From Gnetum montanum (lineage: Eukaryota; Streptophyta; Gnetopsida; Gnetales; Gnetaceae): a stretch of DNA of 64,000 nucleotides. Within the stretch, counting starts at the first letter, position 1; each line of letters begins with the position of its first letter. Under the pieces are notes generated by a model that was not told where the DNA came from, did no database searches, and saw only the letters and a program-made list of their open reading frames with translations. The DNA is taken from positions 667,777 to 731,776 of the forward strand of contig MNCI01030420.1 in NCBI GenBank assembly GCA_015680685.1, given 5' to 3'. A program made the translations under genes and the position numbers. Positions 21,313 to 33,764 of this stretch are shown here, piece after piece.

Positions 21313-24176
21313 TGTTGGCACATTTTAAGCCATTTCATGGAGCAGGAGTTTTAGTCTATTTTAATAAAAGGAAAAGAGAATAAAAATAAAATAAAATATG
21401 TGTAAAGATTCATATGAGTTATACGGTGATGAAACACATATTTTATTTTTAACCTTATACATTGCGCAAAGAGTGCAATATTTCGGCATATTATGCGATG
21501 CTTATCAGGAAAGGTTTTAATTCAACCAGTTATGGGCTCAGAAATGGTTCAGTAGTGGTGGTGGACGCGGAAATATACATGGCTTGGTTATACAAGCATA
21601 TTGACGATAAACATTAACAAAGATGGGGTCGATCCTGCTTTTCACGTAGACCAGTACAGATTCAAATTAAAATCAATAAACAGAGAAAATTTGATCTTGT
21701 AGCAAGAAGAAATAGTGTACTTTGCCAAATAATTTCAAAAATAGAGGCGCATCTTGTGATATAATGTGGCATAGTCCAGGCATTGGAAAAACGTTTTCTG
21801 GAAGCTGGAAAGATGGTACACTTACTCTCAAAGCAACGTGGTGGTTCTCACCAATACAACAACCAAAACAAGCTATGCTTACTGATAAAAAATGCCAAGA
21901 ACTGCTAGGGATAACCTCATATTCCTCTTCGGAATTTTGTCACATGCTTGTTACGCAAGGTTTCATTTTTCTATTTTCATAGTAAGCCTAATTTCACGGC
22001 CACAGCATGTAACAATAAGCAGTTTAATAGTTTTTGAAGTAATAGGTTACAACAAAATAAACGAAACAGGGCTAAAACGCAGGCGGTTACCATGCCTGCA
22101 CCTATGCTTGCAGTTATGGGTGATTATCGGCAAAAAACCAAATACTGAGCACTTCCAAGGACAAGGAAGGTGTTTATTTTCTTCAATGGAGACAGGTGGT
22201 AATCGCAGATGCACCCACACCGTTGGCACTTAACGTGCCATACTCGAACACGACCCACGTGTAGAAGCAGGTCATCATCACCGAGGATTTGTAGTTCCAA
22301 GCCATTTCACTGCTGATATGGGAGATATGGCAACTGCTGCCGAACCGTGCGTAGAAGAGGTTCCAACTACCATCGTATTTTCGAAAGGTTCAGTGAGCGA
22401 GACAAGTTCGGCGGAGTGGAGCACAAGCTACGGAGGTGGGCTACACGCAGGAGAAGCCATCGGGCAGCTCGTTTAACTGCAAACTATATCCTTCACGATA
22501 TCTCAGTTAACTTTGGAAAATTATTTAAGGTCTTCACTTTTGAAAAGTATATTTTCTTTCATCGGCCATCCCTTAAATCAATTTTATATTCAATTATATT
22601 TGTTTGTGAAAATGAAACATTTCTAAAGCCTCAACTTAACGAAGATGAACATCAGATATAAATATTGGATACCTCTATATTAAAATATATTCAAAGACAA
22701 AAATTTATGTGATATTTACCCAATATCATACATGAACTAGACACTTGTCAGCTGCGGATTTTTTATCTATATGATGGTTACAACCACCCAAGATTTTTTG
22801 TAACTTACCTAACTTGTTGGGCAAGTAATTTCCTAATTGGTTGGCCAAGTTACTTGGGAGAGAACATAGGTAAGATATTTTTGAACATGTAACTACCTAT
22901 AAACCCTATAAAAAGGCTTCAAGGGTCAAAAGAAAGGAGGTCTCACATATCACACTTTTGAGAAGACATTGATACTACACTTTGGAAGGCTGCTAGCTAG
23001 CACTTGGGCTCTCACTTGGAGACACACTTTGGATTCTGTGAAGAGCTTGTAAGAAGAAATTGTGAATGATTGCTTGATGGCTTGCTAAATAAAGGATTTT
23101 AGCCTCTTTGTCATGGTCCTGTGAGTTATGTTTTATTTTTATTTTGTTTAAATTGTTTAGCTAGTGGTTTAGATAGTATCATCCTTGGCAAGTAATTTTG
23201 GGATTTTTAGATTGCTCTTACTGTTCTTGTTGCCCGATAGAAATTTCTATTAAAATTTTGCCATTGAAGCGCTTGTGTTTAAAAGCCTTAAGAGCATTTT
23301 ACTAGTGAATTTGGTTATTGTGCAACGTATAAGAATCACTATTGGGATTATTGTAAGAGAGCCTCTGCTTGTAGTCATGTTGTTGAACAATTCAATAGTC
23401 AAGAGGGTTTAGAAAATCTTTGGTATTTTGATGGGAACGGAATAGCTTCTTTTTATCTTTAAAGTGAATATCTGTATTATTTCAATCAGAAATTGTCAAG
23501 TCTTTCAAAGGTTCTGTTGAATGCAATCGTTGACATCTATTATCTAGCCAAAATGGAGTCTCGTACGTGGTAGTTTCCGCAACAATTTTTGGTAGCATAG
23601 TAGGATTGTCTTGAAGAAATTGCTTATTTGAGCCTTGGAAGTTTGAACAATTCGTAGATATTGAATTTGGGATAGCTTTATTATGAAGTGTTTATTCGTG
23701 TCATTTTACCTTGTTTAAATATTTGAGGTCTACACAAATCTGCTTTCTTTTCTATCTATTTCCATCAAATCTTGATCTATTTCTAGTTTTCTTGTGGAAC
23801 TATCTCTTTCTCTGGGGAAAATTAGGAGTAGATTCATGTAGTTGTGCTCAAATTTTTTTGCAAAATTTTATTTTTTACAAGTAGGTATTATAAGGACCAC
23901 GTAGACTAGGTAATTGAACAAAATAGAAACTCTCAACAACTCACAATACTTGGCAAAGTTGGCTGAATCTCTTTAAGATAAGTCATCTATAGTTCACACA
24001 TAACGTAATGGTTTCATTTTTCACAACCGCATGCCGCAACAGCACACACACATACTCACATTAACTACTGAGTTTATTTGGAGGTATCTGGGCCTTGGTG
24101 TTGCCAGAGACCAGTAGGCACCTAAATCCTATTCGAGGACACTCGTTGGTGGTCGCGTCCCAAACGGTTGCCAACA
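21313..24176 (+). repeat. TatL 3' LTR
   Basis: A 2,864-base LTR collinear with 12084-14943 from TGTTGGC to GCCAACA, with a conserved TATA box at 22917-22926. The right target duplication GTTAG (24177-24181) follows, and Gy1 RNase H resumes at once. Confidence 0.95.
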
Positions 24177-24181
24177 GTTAG

Positions 24182-25936
24182 ATGACCAAAAACATCCTTA
24201 TTACGTTCACTATGCAAGTCAGAGTATTGCTAGTGCACAACTCAACTATACCACAATAGAAAAAGAATTGATGGTTGTGGTGTTTTCACTAGAAAAATTC
24301 AAGCACTATGTATTAGGCTATAAAGTATTTGGACACACGAATCATAGTGCAATTTATTTCCTTATGAATAAATCAACGGTAAACCCTCACATCATATGAT
24401 GGCTTGTAATCTTACAAGAGTTTGATCTTACCATGGTGGATCGTAAAGGCACCGAGAATGTTGTTGCCAATCATTTATCTTGGTTGAGATGGGACAACAA
24501 AGAGGATGAGTACCCCATTTCTGACTACTTCCCTGATGAAATCCTCTTTGCAGGTGTGATAAACAATCAATCACCCATAACTACAAATTGGTATAGTAGC
24601 ATTGTTACCTATTTTCTCACACAAGAAATACCACAAGAGCTGGACATTAGAAAGAACCAACAATTTCTCCACTAAGTTAAACACTTCATGGAAATCAATG
24701 GGCACCTCTACAAGGCATTTCCCAATGGCTTGGTCTGATGGTGTGTTCCCAACATGGATCAATTGCAAGTTCTCCAAGATGCTCATGAGGGCCCTTGTGG
24801 GGGTCATTATGCTAGGATATGAACAACCATTAAAATCTTTCTTGCAGGATATTATTGGCCTACATTGTTTTGGGACATCCATCATTTTGTCCAATCTTGT
24901 GAGCACTACCAACATGATGGGGGAATGATTTCTAGAACGGAGGGTCCACAACAATGGATTCAACCCTTAGAACCCTTCGACTTATGGGGAATTAATTTTA
25001 TGGGGCCTGTTACACTGATGTCCAATGAAAAACCTTACATTATTGTTGCTTTTGACTATTTTACAAAGTGGGTTGAAGCAGTTGTTGTTACTAATTGTAC
25101 ATCATCTACCGCTGCATGATTTTTTCAACAACAAATCATAAACAAGTTTGGCGTGCCTTGTGCACTTATTTTTGATAATGGTACATACTTTATAGGTGTG
25201 ACTTTTCAAAATTTGATCCAACACTTAGGAGTTGAGCATAAAGTAACTACACCATATCATCCTCAAAAGAATGGTCAAGCCAAAGTTACCAATTGCGAAA
25301 TTACAAAAATTTTGACACGAACCATCAACAAATATATGTAAGAATGGAGCACCAAACTGAATGACGCTCTTTAGGCCTACCTCTCTACATGGAAACTCCC
25401 TATAGGCTATTCTCCCTATGAGTTAGTGTACGGTAAACTTCCAACACTTCCTATCCAAGCTGAGCTCCCTACACTATCAACAACATGTGACCTTAACCTT
25501 GATCTTAGTCTAACACAAAAAAAGGTTGATGAATCTTAACTTACTAGATGAAAATCAACTAGTCACCCTGTCATCCAATGAACTGCACAAGGCCTTCAAC
25601 AAACAATGTCATGACTTGAAAATTAGAAAAGTCAAATACAAACTAGAAGATAAGGTTCCTTATTGGAATCCTGAACATGTGCCATAATGGACTAAATTTC
25701 AAAAGCTATGGGAAGGAACTTATATTATTCATGAAACTTTTTCTTTAGGGGCCATGATGATCTATAAAACTAGAAGCCCAAATAAGAAATTATTAGTCAA
25801 CATCCAGCAAACCAAACCCTTTCATGAGCCCAAAACGGCTAGCACTAACACTACCTCTATTGATGAACAACCCTACTCCTTATTTTGGATCTTTCCCTTC
25901 CAACTTAGTCATGGGGGAGACAACCTCCCATGCTAA
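24182..25936 (+). pseudogene. pol: Gy1 RNase H (remainder) and integrase
   Basis: The RNase H continues from 12083: DDQKHPYYVHYASQS, then TTIEKELMVVVFSLEKFKHY, then VDRKGTENVVANHLSWLRWD near 24433-24490. Integrase follows. A zinc-finger segment ends CEHYQHDGGMI near 24898-24930. The core carries LWGINFMGPVTLM (first Asp changed to Asn), LIFDNGTYFIG, and NGQAKVTNCE near 25270 where A-E would carry the catalytic Glu, here A-K. The tail with YSPYELVYGKLPTLPIQAEL follows at 25400-25460. Stops are common (for example 25117, 25339). The frame ends in the conserved SHGGDN segment near 25910. Confidence 0.88.
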
Positions 25937-26282
25937 TTATTCTAAGCCCTCAACTTCTTTTATCATTTTGTTTTACACATTTTTCATAATTACTTATTTT
26001 TTTACACCATAGTTAATATTTTTACCATTTCTTTCTTTATTTCATTTTGTTTCATTTATTTTCACTCTTCACATAATAAGTGCTCATGATGGTGGGTTGT
26101 ACTATAATGGTGTTGATTGCTAATGTTTGGTCTTTACCTTTGACTTTTTAGTGTTGGTACTAAGATATGATTTCTTTTGATAAAATAGGCAAGGAGTCCA
26201 TTTCATCGATTCATCCATTCAACTCTATCGTCTCCCTTTGCTTTGGAAGTGTATTGTCCATTTCTTTTCTAATTAAACCTAT
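25937..26282 (+). other. Gy1 3' untranslated region, first part
   Basis: Non-coding and T-rich, homologous to 37290-37500 in Gy3. It is cut at 26282 by Gy2 and resumes at 42482. Confidence 0.75.
26278..26282. repeat. Gy2 target-site duplication, left copy (CCTAT)
   Basis: CCTAT before the Gy2 5' LTR is repeated exactly at 42477-42481 after the 3' LTR, where Gy1 sequence (TAATGAATTTGTGAC) resumes. Confidence 0.92.
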
Positions 26283-27111
26283 TGATCAATCACAATATTG
26301 AGGCCGCAATATCACATCCAAGATATCGGACCTCACCAAGTGATATCAGACATCTAATGTCGGGACCTGTCTCATTGCCTATAAATAAGAGGCAAGCACA
26401 CTTGGTTTCATAGTTAGTTCTTAGTCCCTTAACCAGACTCTTGCCATTTTCCCTCCTTAGAGTTAGAATTATTTCTGAGTGCCTGTAGTAGGAGTCATAA
26501 AGTGAATGGATCTTTATTCGAGCATTGTGTACCTGAGCACACCTTGTGTCCAAAAATAAAGATGAACTTTGTGATAAACCTTGCAACATTTAGAATAGGT
26601 TATTTCTTACATTTAATGTTATTTATAGTTTTTAATGCTTTCATTAGTAATTAATGTTGCTTTTATTGATTTGTTAATTTCACAAGTAAGCACACTTAGT
26701 ACAATCACTTCAAGCATGCGTGGAACAATTGGTAACTTAGTAATGATTAGCATTTGGTAATCTTAGTAGTGTTGCACTAGTTTAGGATGTGTACAAAAAG
26801 TGGGAAAAAATGTTGGTGTTAGGACTAGTTAGGATCTAGTTGATTAGTTAAATTAAACTAGTTATTGAATTAATTCACTTCTTCCCTTCTTAGCACCAGG
26901 ACATAGAACATAAAAAACATAAAAATCATATACCTTAAGTTTACTTAACCATACAATCATGTCATATGAGTAAGCTTGGGAAGATAACGATCACCTAGTC
27001 CATCCTTATTCTATGAAGGCATGTAACCACTTAGTCCTTGAAGTTTGACCAGATCATGTGTGAATGCTCATATTTGTATGGTTGAGTGTAGGGGTACCTC
27101 ACCATTCATCA
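26283..27111 (+). repeat. Gy2 5' LTR
   Basis: An 829-base LTR, TGATCAATC...ATTCATCA. Palindromic CAATATTG, GATATCGG and GATATCAG motifs lie in the first 70 bases. The TATA box TATAAATAAG is at 26380. Confidence 0.93.
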
Positions 27112-27112
27112 T

Positions 27113-27131
27113 TGGGGTTGTTGCCAAGGAC
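27113..27131 (+). other. Gy2 primer binding site (tRNA-Asp type)
   Basis: TGGGGTTGTTGCCAAGGAC follows the LTR by one base and matches the tRNA-Asp complement apart from a few changes. Confidence 0.8.
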
Positions 27132-27237
27132 TTTGCTATTTGTGCGCTAATTAGAACTTAGGAATCTTTCCATCATTGGAACGAATCCTTAGGGTTGGTT
27201 ATCTTAAATAAAAGTATTGCATATTGAATAATTCATC

Positions 27238-29240
27238 ATGTCTCCTTCTTCTTACGAGAGTGCTTCACTACCTAGGCCTAACACAATGAACAATTGGAGG
27301 CATAATACACATGATGACCCACCAATGCCCCAACGGTTTCATGTGGTATACGTTCATCGCAATGAGTATATACCAAACTTTATCTTTATCCTCCACTAGG
27401 ATGAACAACTGTGTTGGCGTGATTTAGAAGGTAACATAGTGTTACCTCCTGATCACTCAGTCCCAAGTATTCTTCTTCATGATCTCACATGAATTGGTAT
27501 GCAACACCTATAGGTAGAGTACGTTGTGCATGAACATGACTTAAGAGAGCATTGACCCATGGAGGCACAACGTCAAAGGGACCTATAATAGGAGAGATGT
27601 TATGAATCCATCAAAGGGAAGTTGTCTCAAAATGTCACATATGTCCTAAGTGAAAATGAGGGTGGTGAACCTGCCATTGACTTCGGTCAAGGGGTTGTGT
27701 ATCAGAACCTTCACTCAACCATTCATAACCCAAATTTTGGTACCGATGGACACAAAGGGTCTAAAAAATAAACATGAACACATGACAAAGATGGACATTC
27801 TAATTGTAACTATGACTAAGGTCGTGACCACCAAAGGGAGGGTAGTAGGCATCGTCATGATGCTAGTCCTCCTTCCTCTTTGCCTTCATCATCTCCTTCA
27901 CCCTCTCCTTTAGTATTTGGATGCATTCGCAAAAAAAAAATCTCTATGGATAATGGTAAGTGAAATAGGAATAGTAGATAAAAAAATCAAGAAAAGGGAT
28001 GAGGGAATTCTAGAGAAACATACCACAAAAGAAGGGAAAGTAGGGAATAGCATAGGCATCATAGATGCCATTGACAATACAATCATGATGAACCCCTACT
28101 CACTACCAGAAGTATGCTAGATATAACTGAGGCTATTAGGATCCCAACAAGGCACCAAAAGGACAGTAGGATCAAAAGATTAGACATGAACAATATCCCA
28201 CGATTTGAAGGGGGATACAACACTGATCCTCAAAATCATCTACAAGCATTCTATGATGCATGTGTCATGTAAAACATAGAAAATGAGTGGCAAAAACTCA
28301 AGTTGTTTCCAAGGACACTAATCAAGGAATCAGAAAGCTGGTACTAGTCCTTAGAACCAAAATCCATTTGGCACTGGAGTACATGTTAGAGTTGTTTAAC
28401 AATAAGTATCAAATGTACTCTCAAGTTTTCAACTTGCTTAAGCAAATCCAAGAATGGAAACAAGGAGGACACGAACCCTTGGATTCTGCCATGAGCCGAT
28501 ATTATGCATTATTACATTATTACCCTAGCCATGGTTATTCATAGAGGGAAAAACTATGTCGTCTTGTAGATAGGCTTAGGAACAAAACACGAAGAATCCT
28601 TGGGACTTATGCCCAAGGAAGACTATTTAAGCTTAGAGCCCATCAAGTACAAATATTGTTGGAGAAAGTAGCCAAGGATGAAGGTGAGTTAAGGAAAAGA
28701 AAGAGTGTAGAGAAATACAACAGAGATCCTTCCCTCTGAAAGAAGGGAGTCAAATTTTGTAAGGATGAAGAAGAGTTACCACTTGAAGAGATGGTGAATA
28801 GGAAAAATTTTCCCATTCAAAAACTTACATCAGAAGTATTGGCAAAGGTAGATCAAATATGGGACTCCCTAGATAATAAATTCCAAACCATTCTCAAAAT
28901 AGTAGAGGAGTCTAGAGAGCAAGGTAGTGATCAAGAAAGGAGAAAAAAGAGAGAAGTTGAATATGCATGTAACAAAGGTAAGGGAAAAGTTCCCATCATT
29001 GAAGAGGTTGTGGATTTAGACACAGATAATGATGGCGGATGTGAGATATGACAATATGACCATCCTAAAGGATGTTTCCTGGTAGTGACAATTACATCCT
29101 ATGTCTTAGTTTGCGTGCAGAAGTCTTAGTTTGTACAATGTTTAACATCCTAAAGGGTCATTGAAGAGGTTGTGGATTTAGAAACAAATAATGATGGCGG
29201 ATGTGAGATATGACAATTACACCCTATGTCTATAGGAGTC
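27238..29240 (+). pseudogene. gag: Gy2 gag, decayed, with a scrambled segment
   Basis: Start at 27238 (MSPSSYESASLPRPNT), conserved with Gy1. Capsid pieces include IPRFEGGYNTDPQNHLQAFY at about 28195-28255, YQMYSQVFNLLKQIQEWKQG, then SAMSRYYALLHYYPSHGYS at about 28485-28545. A basic linker follows (QERRKKREVEYACNKGKGK, 28930-28990), then the acidic VVDLDTDNDGGCEI before the zinc knuckle. At 29085-29231 the knuckle region is replaced by a patchwork of copied and inverted pieces (see findings). Multiple stops make it dead. Confidence 0.85.
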
Positions 29241-29869
29241 TGGGGTGTATGCACTAAACCCATAATTAAACAGATGACAAACACCCCAAAGGTTACCTCA
29301 TCGTCAAGGTAACCTAGGGTAGTTCCACCAACCCTTAACGTATTATCTGAGTGGAACTCCACCACAACCAAATGAACAATATTAATAGTGAAAATACCCA
29401 CAATCATGGGGAATGCCACCACCACATCAATAGTACTCTTACCATCAACCTGACCTGTATTGATAGTATGTGCAGCAACCAATCTCTCCACGTGACTCCA
29501 CTAGTCACATCACTCCTCAGCCCACTACCAAATCCATGAGTACTATAGAACTCCCACTCCTAGGGGAGATGTTCCACAAATGAACTATCCTTCACATCTA
29601 GTTGCACCTCTTCCACCCTTAGCTCCATTACCACTTGCTCCAGCTATGCAGGGTGAGCTCCCTGCCGAGTTGCAGCAACCTAATGCTATAAGGGATATCA
29701 ACCCTTAACCTATTGTTGGTTTAGACAACTACATAAAGAAGAGACCTTTCTTTAGAACCAACAATCCAACTATGTCCTTGCAACTACAAGTAGCAAATCC
29801 TTCAAATGCCTCACCACCATTCGAATCTTCGGAGCTTCCTTCGAACCAAAGATCGCACTTAACGCACAC
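29241..29869 (+). pseudogene. Gy2 Gag-protease linker, Pro/Tyr/His-rich
   Basis: Corresponds to 9561-10081 of Gy1. It encodes the Pro/Gln/Tyr/His-rich tail in a broken frame and ends in the SLQLQVANPS...SELPSN-like segment ahead of protease. Confidence 0.6.
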
Positions 29870-30378
29870 GATCATGTTGACACATGCCATTACCGATTAG
29901 ATTAAAGCTATCAATCTTCCTAGGAAATTCTCTGATTCTAGAAGCCCTCTTATTTATTTACAGATTATAGGAAATGAGCCTTGCAAAGCTCTTTTGGATT
30001 CAGGTTCTAGTGTTAACTTAATCTCCCAAGAAATGTATAAAGCCTAGAACCTACCTCCACTAAAAAAGAGTAACATTCATTTAGAGTTGGCTGACTAGTC
30101 CATCACTGTCCCATTAGGACTAGTGAAGGACATTGTCACCACTATTTTTGGGTGGTCATATCTAGTTAATTTCCTAATGATTCAAGTCAATAATTGTAAG
30201 GGGGACTTCTCAATCATAATGGAAAGAGCATGGTTGAGCACAATTGATGTGTGCCTAGGAATACATGATCTTTCCCTAGAAATATCAAAGGAAAATATGT
30301 TTAGAAAGATCGAGAAGAAGAAAGTTCCATGCATCGCATATAGTGACATAGGGTGTAATTGCGTGCAAAAGTCTTAGT
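29870..30378 (+). pseudogene. Gy2 aspartic protease
   Basis: Protease with an intact active-site strand KALLDSGSSVNLISQEMYKA at about 29985-30045, then the flap segment and PLGLVKDIVTTIFGWSYLVN, then IIMERAWLSTIDVCLGIHD. A stop at about 30046 (after Lys-Ala) is shared by all three plus-strand copies and so is either ancestral or a convergent CAG-to-TAG change at the same Gln codon. The frame ends at 30378. Confidence 0.82.
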
Positions 30379-31824
30379 TTGTACAATGTTTAACATTGCT
30401 TGCATGCAACCAGTGTGCACAAATAACTAACATACAAAGATGCCTGTATGTAGCAGCCACAAAATAGGAAGGCACCCATTGGCTGATAACTAACTAAGAG
30501 AATAATTCAACTATATGCATGGAACTAAATAAGAGCTTGACTTGCACCTACATCGATAGCGTAGACACATTAGAGCAAGTCCATTGCCAACTTCCAAGTT
30601 TTCACATCAAAAATATCAACTGGGGGAAGTTGGAAATCCCTGACAAGTTTAAGCAAGAGCCCCTTGAGTGAAAGTTGTTTTGCATTAGTATGGAGTACAC
30701 ATTTCTCAAGAATGGAAAATTGGTAATCATTAATGCTAGGCTCCCTCCTCAACAAAAAGAAAGATTGCTAAAAATGGTAAACAAATGGTTGAAAGCCTTT
30801 GCTTGGTCGTATCCCAAATTAACTAGAATAAATCCTAGGATATGCCAACTTAGAATTTACATTGACCCCTCCATGAAACCTCAATGACAACTGCAAAGGT
30901 GATTAAACCCAAAGCTTAAGCAAGTGGCTAATGAAGAAATTCAACAACTTCTAAAAGTTGGGTTCATCTGCCCCATTGTTGATAGTGAATGGGTTAGTCC
31001 CTTAGTCATTGTGCCTAAAAAGGAAGGTAAATGGAGGGTGTGTATACACTTTGGGCTATTGAACATGAAAAAATTTAAAGACCATTTCCCATTGTCATTT
31101 GTCAACCAAGTCTTAGATACCATTGTAGGGCATTGCTACTATAGTTTTTTGAATGGTTACAGTGGATACAATCAAATACAAATAGCACCAGAAGACCCAG
31201 CCAAGAATACATTAACAAGTTCTTGGGGGAAATTTTCATATAAACAGATGTCATTCGGCTTATGAAATGCCCTAGCAACATTTCAACATTTGGTTCTAAG
31301 AATATTTTAGTAGCAAATAGGAAATGGTGTGGAAGTTGTTATGGATGATTTCTCCACCTACAGAGTGGACTTAGAACAAGAATTGGACCGATTAGAGTAA
31401 GTACTGAAGTGATGTGTTGAAACCAACTAAAGGCTCAATTGGAAAAAAGCCATTTAATGGTCCAAGAAGGTGTGGTATGAGGGCATAAGATTTCACAAAC
31501 ATGGATAGAGGTAGATCCTAAGAAGATTAAGGTCATCCAAGGAATCACTCGGAAACCTAAAACTGTAAAAGACATCCAATCATTCCTTGGACATACTGGC
31601 TATTATAGATGTTTTATTGATAGCTTTTCAAAGGTTGCAAAACCATTAGTAGAATTAACAAAGAAGGACATACCCTTTGAAAGGACCAGGGAATGTGAAC
31701 TAGTTTTCCAAATCTTAAAATAGAAGCTTGTAGAAACACCTATTCTGTAAGCTCCTAACTAGTCTAGACCATTCCACATAATGATTGATGCATCCAAATT
31801 TTCTTTAGGATTTGTACTTACATA
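30379..31824 (+). pseudogene. pol: Gy2 reverse transcriptase
   Basis: After the linker, 30675-30887 encodes the pre-RT segment (MVNKWLKAFAWSYPKLTRIN). Reverse transcriptase follows at 30924-31265 (GFICPIVDSEWVSPLVIVPK, GKWRVCIHFGLLN, DHFPLSF, then YYSFLNGYSGYNQIQIAPED). The catalytic motif VVMDDFSTY near 31340 is intact. The thumb carries GHKISQTWIEVDPKKIKVIQ, and SFLGHTGYY closes the connection. Stops at about 31265, 31310, 31400 and others break it. It converts element RNA to DNA. Confidence 0.9.
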
Positions 31825-32973
31825 GTTAGATGACCAAAAATTCCCCTATTACATTCACTATGCAAGTCAAAGTATTGCTTGTGCACAACTTAATTATACC
31901 ACAACCGAGAAAGAGTTAATGGCTATGGTGTTTGCACTAAAAAAATTTAGGCACTATGTATTATGCTAAAAGATATTTGTACACATGGATCATAGTGTAA
32001 TATGGTTCCTAATAAATAAACCAATGGTGAGCCCTCGCATCACACAATGGCTCGTGATCTTACAAGAGTTCGATCTTACTATGATTGATCGTAAAGGCAT
32101 TGAGAATGTTGTTGCTGATCATTTATCTTAGTTATGATGGGATAATAAAGAGGATGAATATTCAATTTCTGATCGTTTTCTTGATGAATTGCAAGAGTGA
32201 TAAACAATCGCTTACCCACTGATAAAAATTGGTATAGTAGCATTCTCACTTATTTTCTTACACAAGAAACACCACAAGGGTTAGATGTTAAAAAGAAACA
32301 ATAGTTTCTTCACCAAGCCAAATATTTCATGGAAATCAATAGACATCTTTCCAAGCTATGTTTCGATGGCTTGGTGCAATGGTGTGTTCCCAATGTGGAT
32401 CAATTGTGAGTTCTCCAAGATGATTATGAGGGTCCTTGTATGGGTCATTACCCTAGGAGATGAACTACCATTAAAATCTTGCTTGTAGGATACTATTGGC
32501 ATACATTGTTTCAGGATGCTCATCATTTCGTCCAATCTTATGAGTGCTGCTAACATAATGGGGGAATGACTGCTAGAATGGAGGATCCACAACAATGGAT
32601 TCAACCCTTAGAACTCTTCGACATATGGAGTATTTATTTTATGGGGCCTATCACACCAATGTCCAATGGAAAAGCCTACATTGTTATTGTTGTTGACTAT
32701 TTTACAAAGTGGGAAGAAGCAACCACTGTTATGGATTGTACATCATCTACCGCTGCACGATTTGTTCAACAAAAAATTGTAAATAGGTTTGGCATGCCTC
32801 ATGCACTTATTTCTGACAATGATATACATTTCATAGGTGCAACTTTTCAAAAGTTAATGCAACACTTAGGAGTTGAGCATAAAATGACTACACCATATCA
32901 TCATCAAGTGAATGGTCAAGCCGAAGTCACCAATAAAAAGATCACAAAAATATTAACTCGAACCATTAGCAAA
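31825..32973 (+). pseudogene. pol: Gy2 RNase H and integrase, first part
   Basis: RNase H: DDQKFPYYIHYASQSIACAQ, TTTEKELMAMVFALKKF, and a tail with IDRKGIENVVADHLS near 32085-32130. Integrase: a decayed zinc finger, then the core at 32566-32973 with ARFVQQKIVNRFGMPHALIS, the second Asp in ISDNDIHFIG (about 32808-32838), and Glu in NGQAEVTNKK near 32915. The first core Asp (normally W-G-I-D-F) reads W-S-I-Y-F. The frame is cut at 32973 by Gy3 inside TRTISK and continues at 39814. Confidence 0.88.
32969..32973. repeat. Gy3 target-site duplication, left copy (GCAAA)
   Basis: GCAAA before the Gy3 5' LTR recurs exactly at 39809-39813 after the Gy3 3' LTR. A near copy GTAAA follows the 5' LTR at 33765 as part of the anomalous integrase copy. 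Confidence 0.9.
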
Positions 32974-33764
32974 TGATGGGACGCGATATCGCATGGGCCG
33001 CGATATCACATATGCGATATCGCAATGCGCCATCATATCTATAAATAAGAGGCAGCTCTCCCTTATTTCTCATCCTAGGCTTAGACCATAGTGAAACTTT
33101 GCACATTGATCTCTCCAGAGATAGAATATTTTCCATGTGCCCATAGTAGGAGTCCTAAAGTGAATGGATCTTTATTTGAGCAGACATTGTACCTGAACAC
33201 AAGTTTTTGTATGACAATAAAGACAAGCTTCTTGGATAAACCTTGCAGTGCATGGAATAGGCTAAATAGGATTTTATTTATTGTTATGTACTATTTCTCA
33301 TTTAAATGCTTTATTAGTTATTAAATCTCTCTCAACCCTTCTCTTCTAGTTAAGTGCCTCAGTACGACCGATTCAAGCACGTGCATGATGTGTGGTGATC
33401 CTAGCAATGACTAGCGTTTGGTAACCACGGTTGCATTGGTTCAGGGTGTGAACGGTAAGTGGGAATGGATGCTGACACTAGGTTAATTCAGACTTAGTTA
33501 GTTAGTTAAAGTTAGTAATTAGTCTCTTCAACCCTTCACCTCAATAGCATAGGAGATAAAATCGAAAAGATATAAAAATCATATACCTCAGACTTACTTA
33601 ACCATACACCATAACAAATACAAGTAATTCTAGGAAGACAATGAATAATTAACCTTAAGTGTTCCATGAGGCATGTAGGCACTTAATCTACGGAGTTCAA
33701 CTAGATCACGCGTGTTATGCTCGTATTTGTATGGTTGAGTGTAGGGGTACCTCACCACTCATCA
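32974..33764 (+). repeat. Gy3 5' LTR
   Basis: A 791-base LTR TGATGGG...CTCATCA. Its U3 has two exact GCGATATCGC palindromes (32983-32992, 33014-33023) and a third related site between them (GCGATATCAC). The TATA box TATAAATAAG lies at 33040. Confidence 0.93.

Larger units (their letters stand above)
12084..24176 (+). mobile_element. TatL, nested Tat-like Ty3/gypsy element with upstream extra RNase H
   Basis: A 12,093-base element bounded by 2.86-kb LTRs with matching ends TGTTGGC...GCCAACA and a 5-bp target duplication. The visible order inside is gag, (gap), protease, RVT_3-type RNase H, reverse transcriptase, RNase H, integrase, an extra 170-codon ORF, then a polypurine tract. Protease, connection and RNase H-tail motifs (IKGLGLAKLM) fit the Tat branch. 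Placing an RNase H ahead of reverse transcriptase differs from the order I know for Ogre/Retand, where the added domain follows it. The two LTRs differ at about 11 of the first 200 bases, fewer than the LTR pairs of its hosts, so it is a late insertion. A few stops in gag and pol make this copy inactive. Confidence 0.92.
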
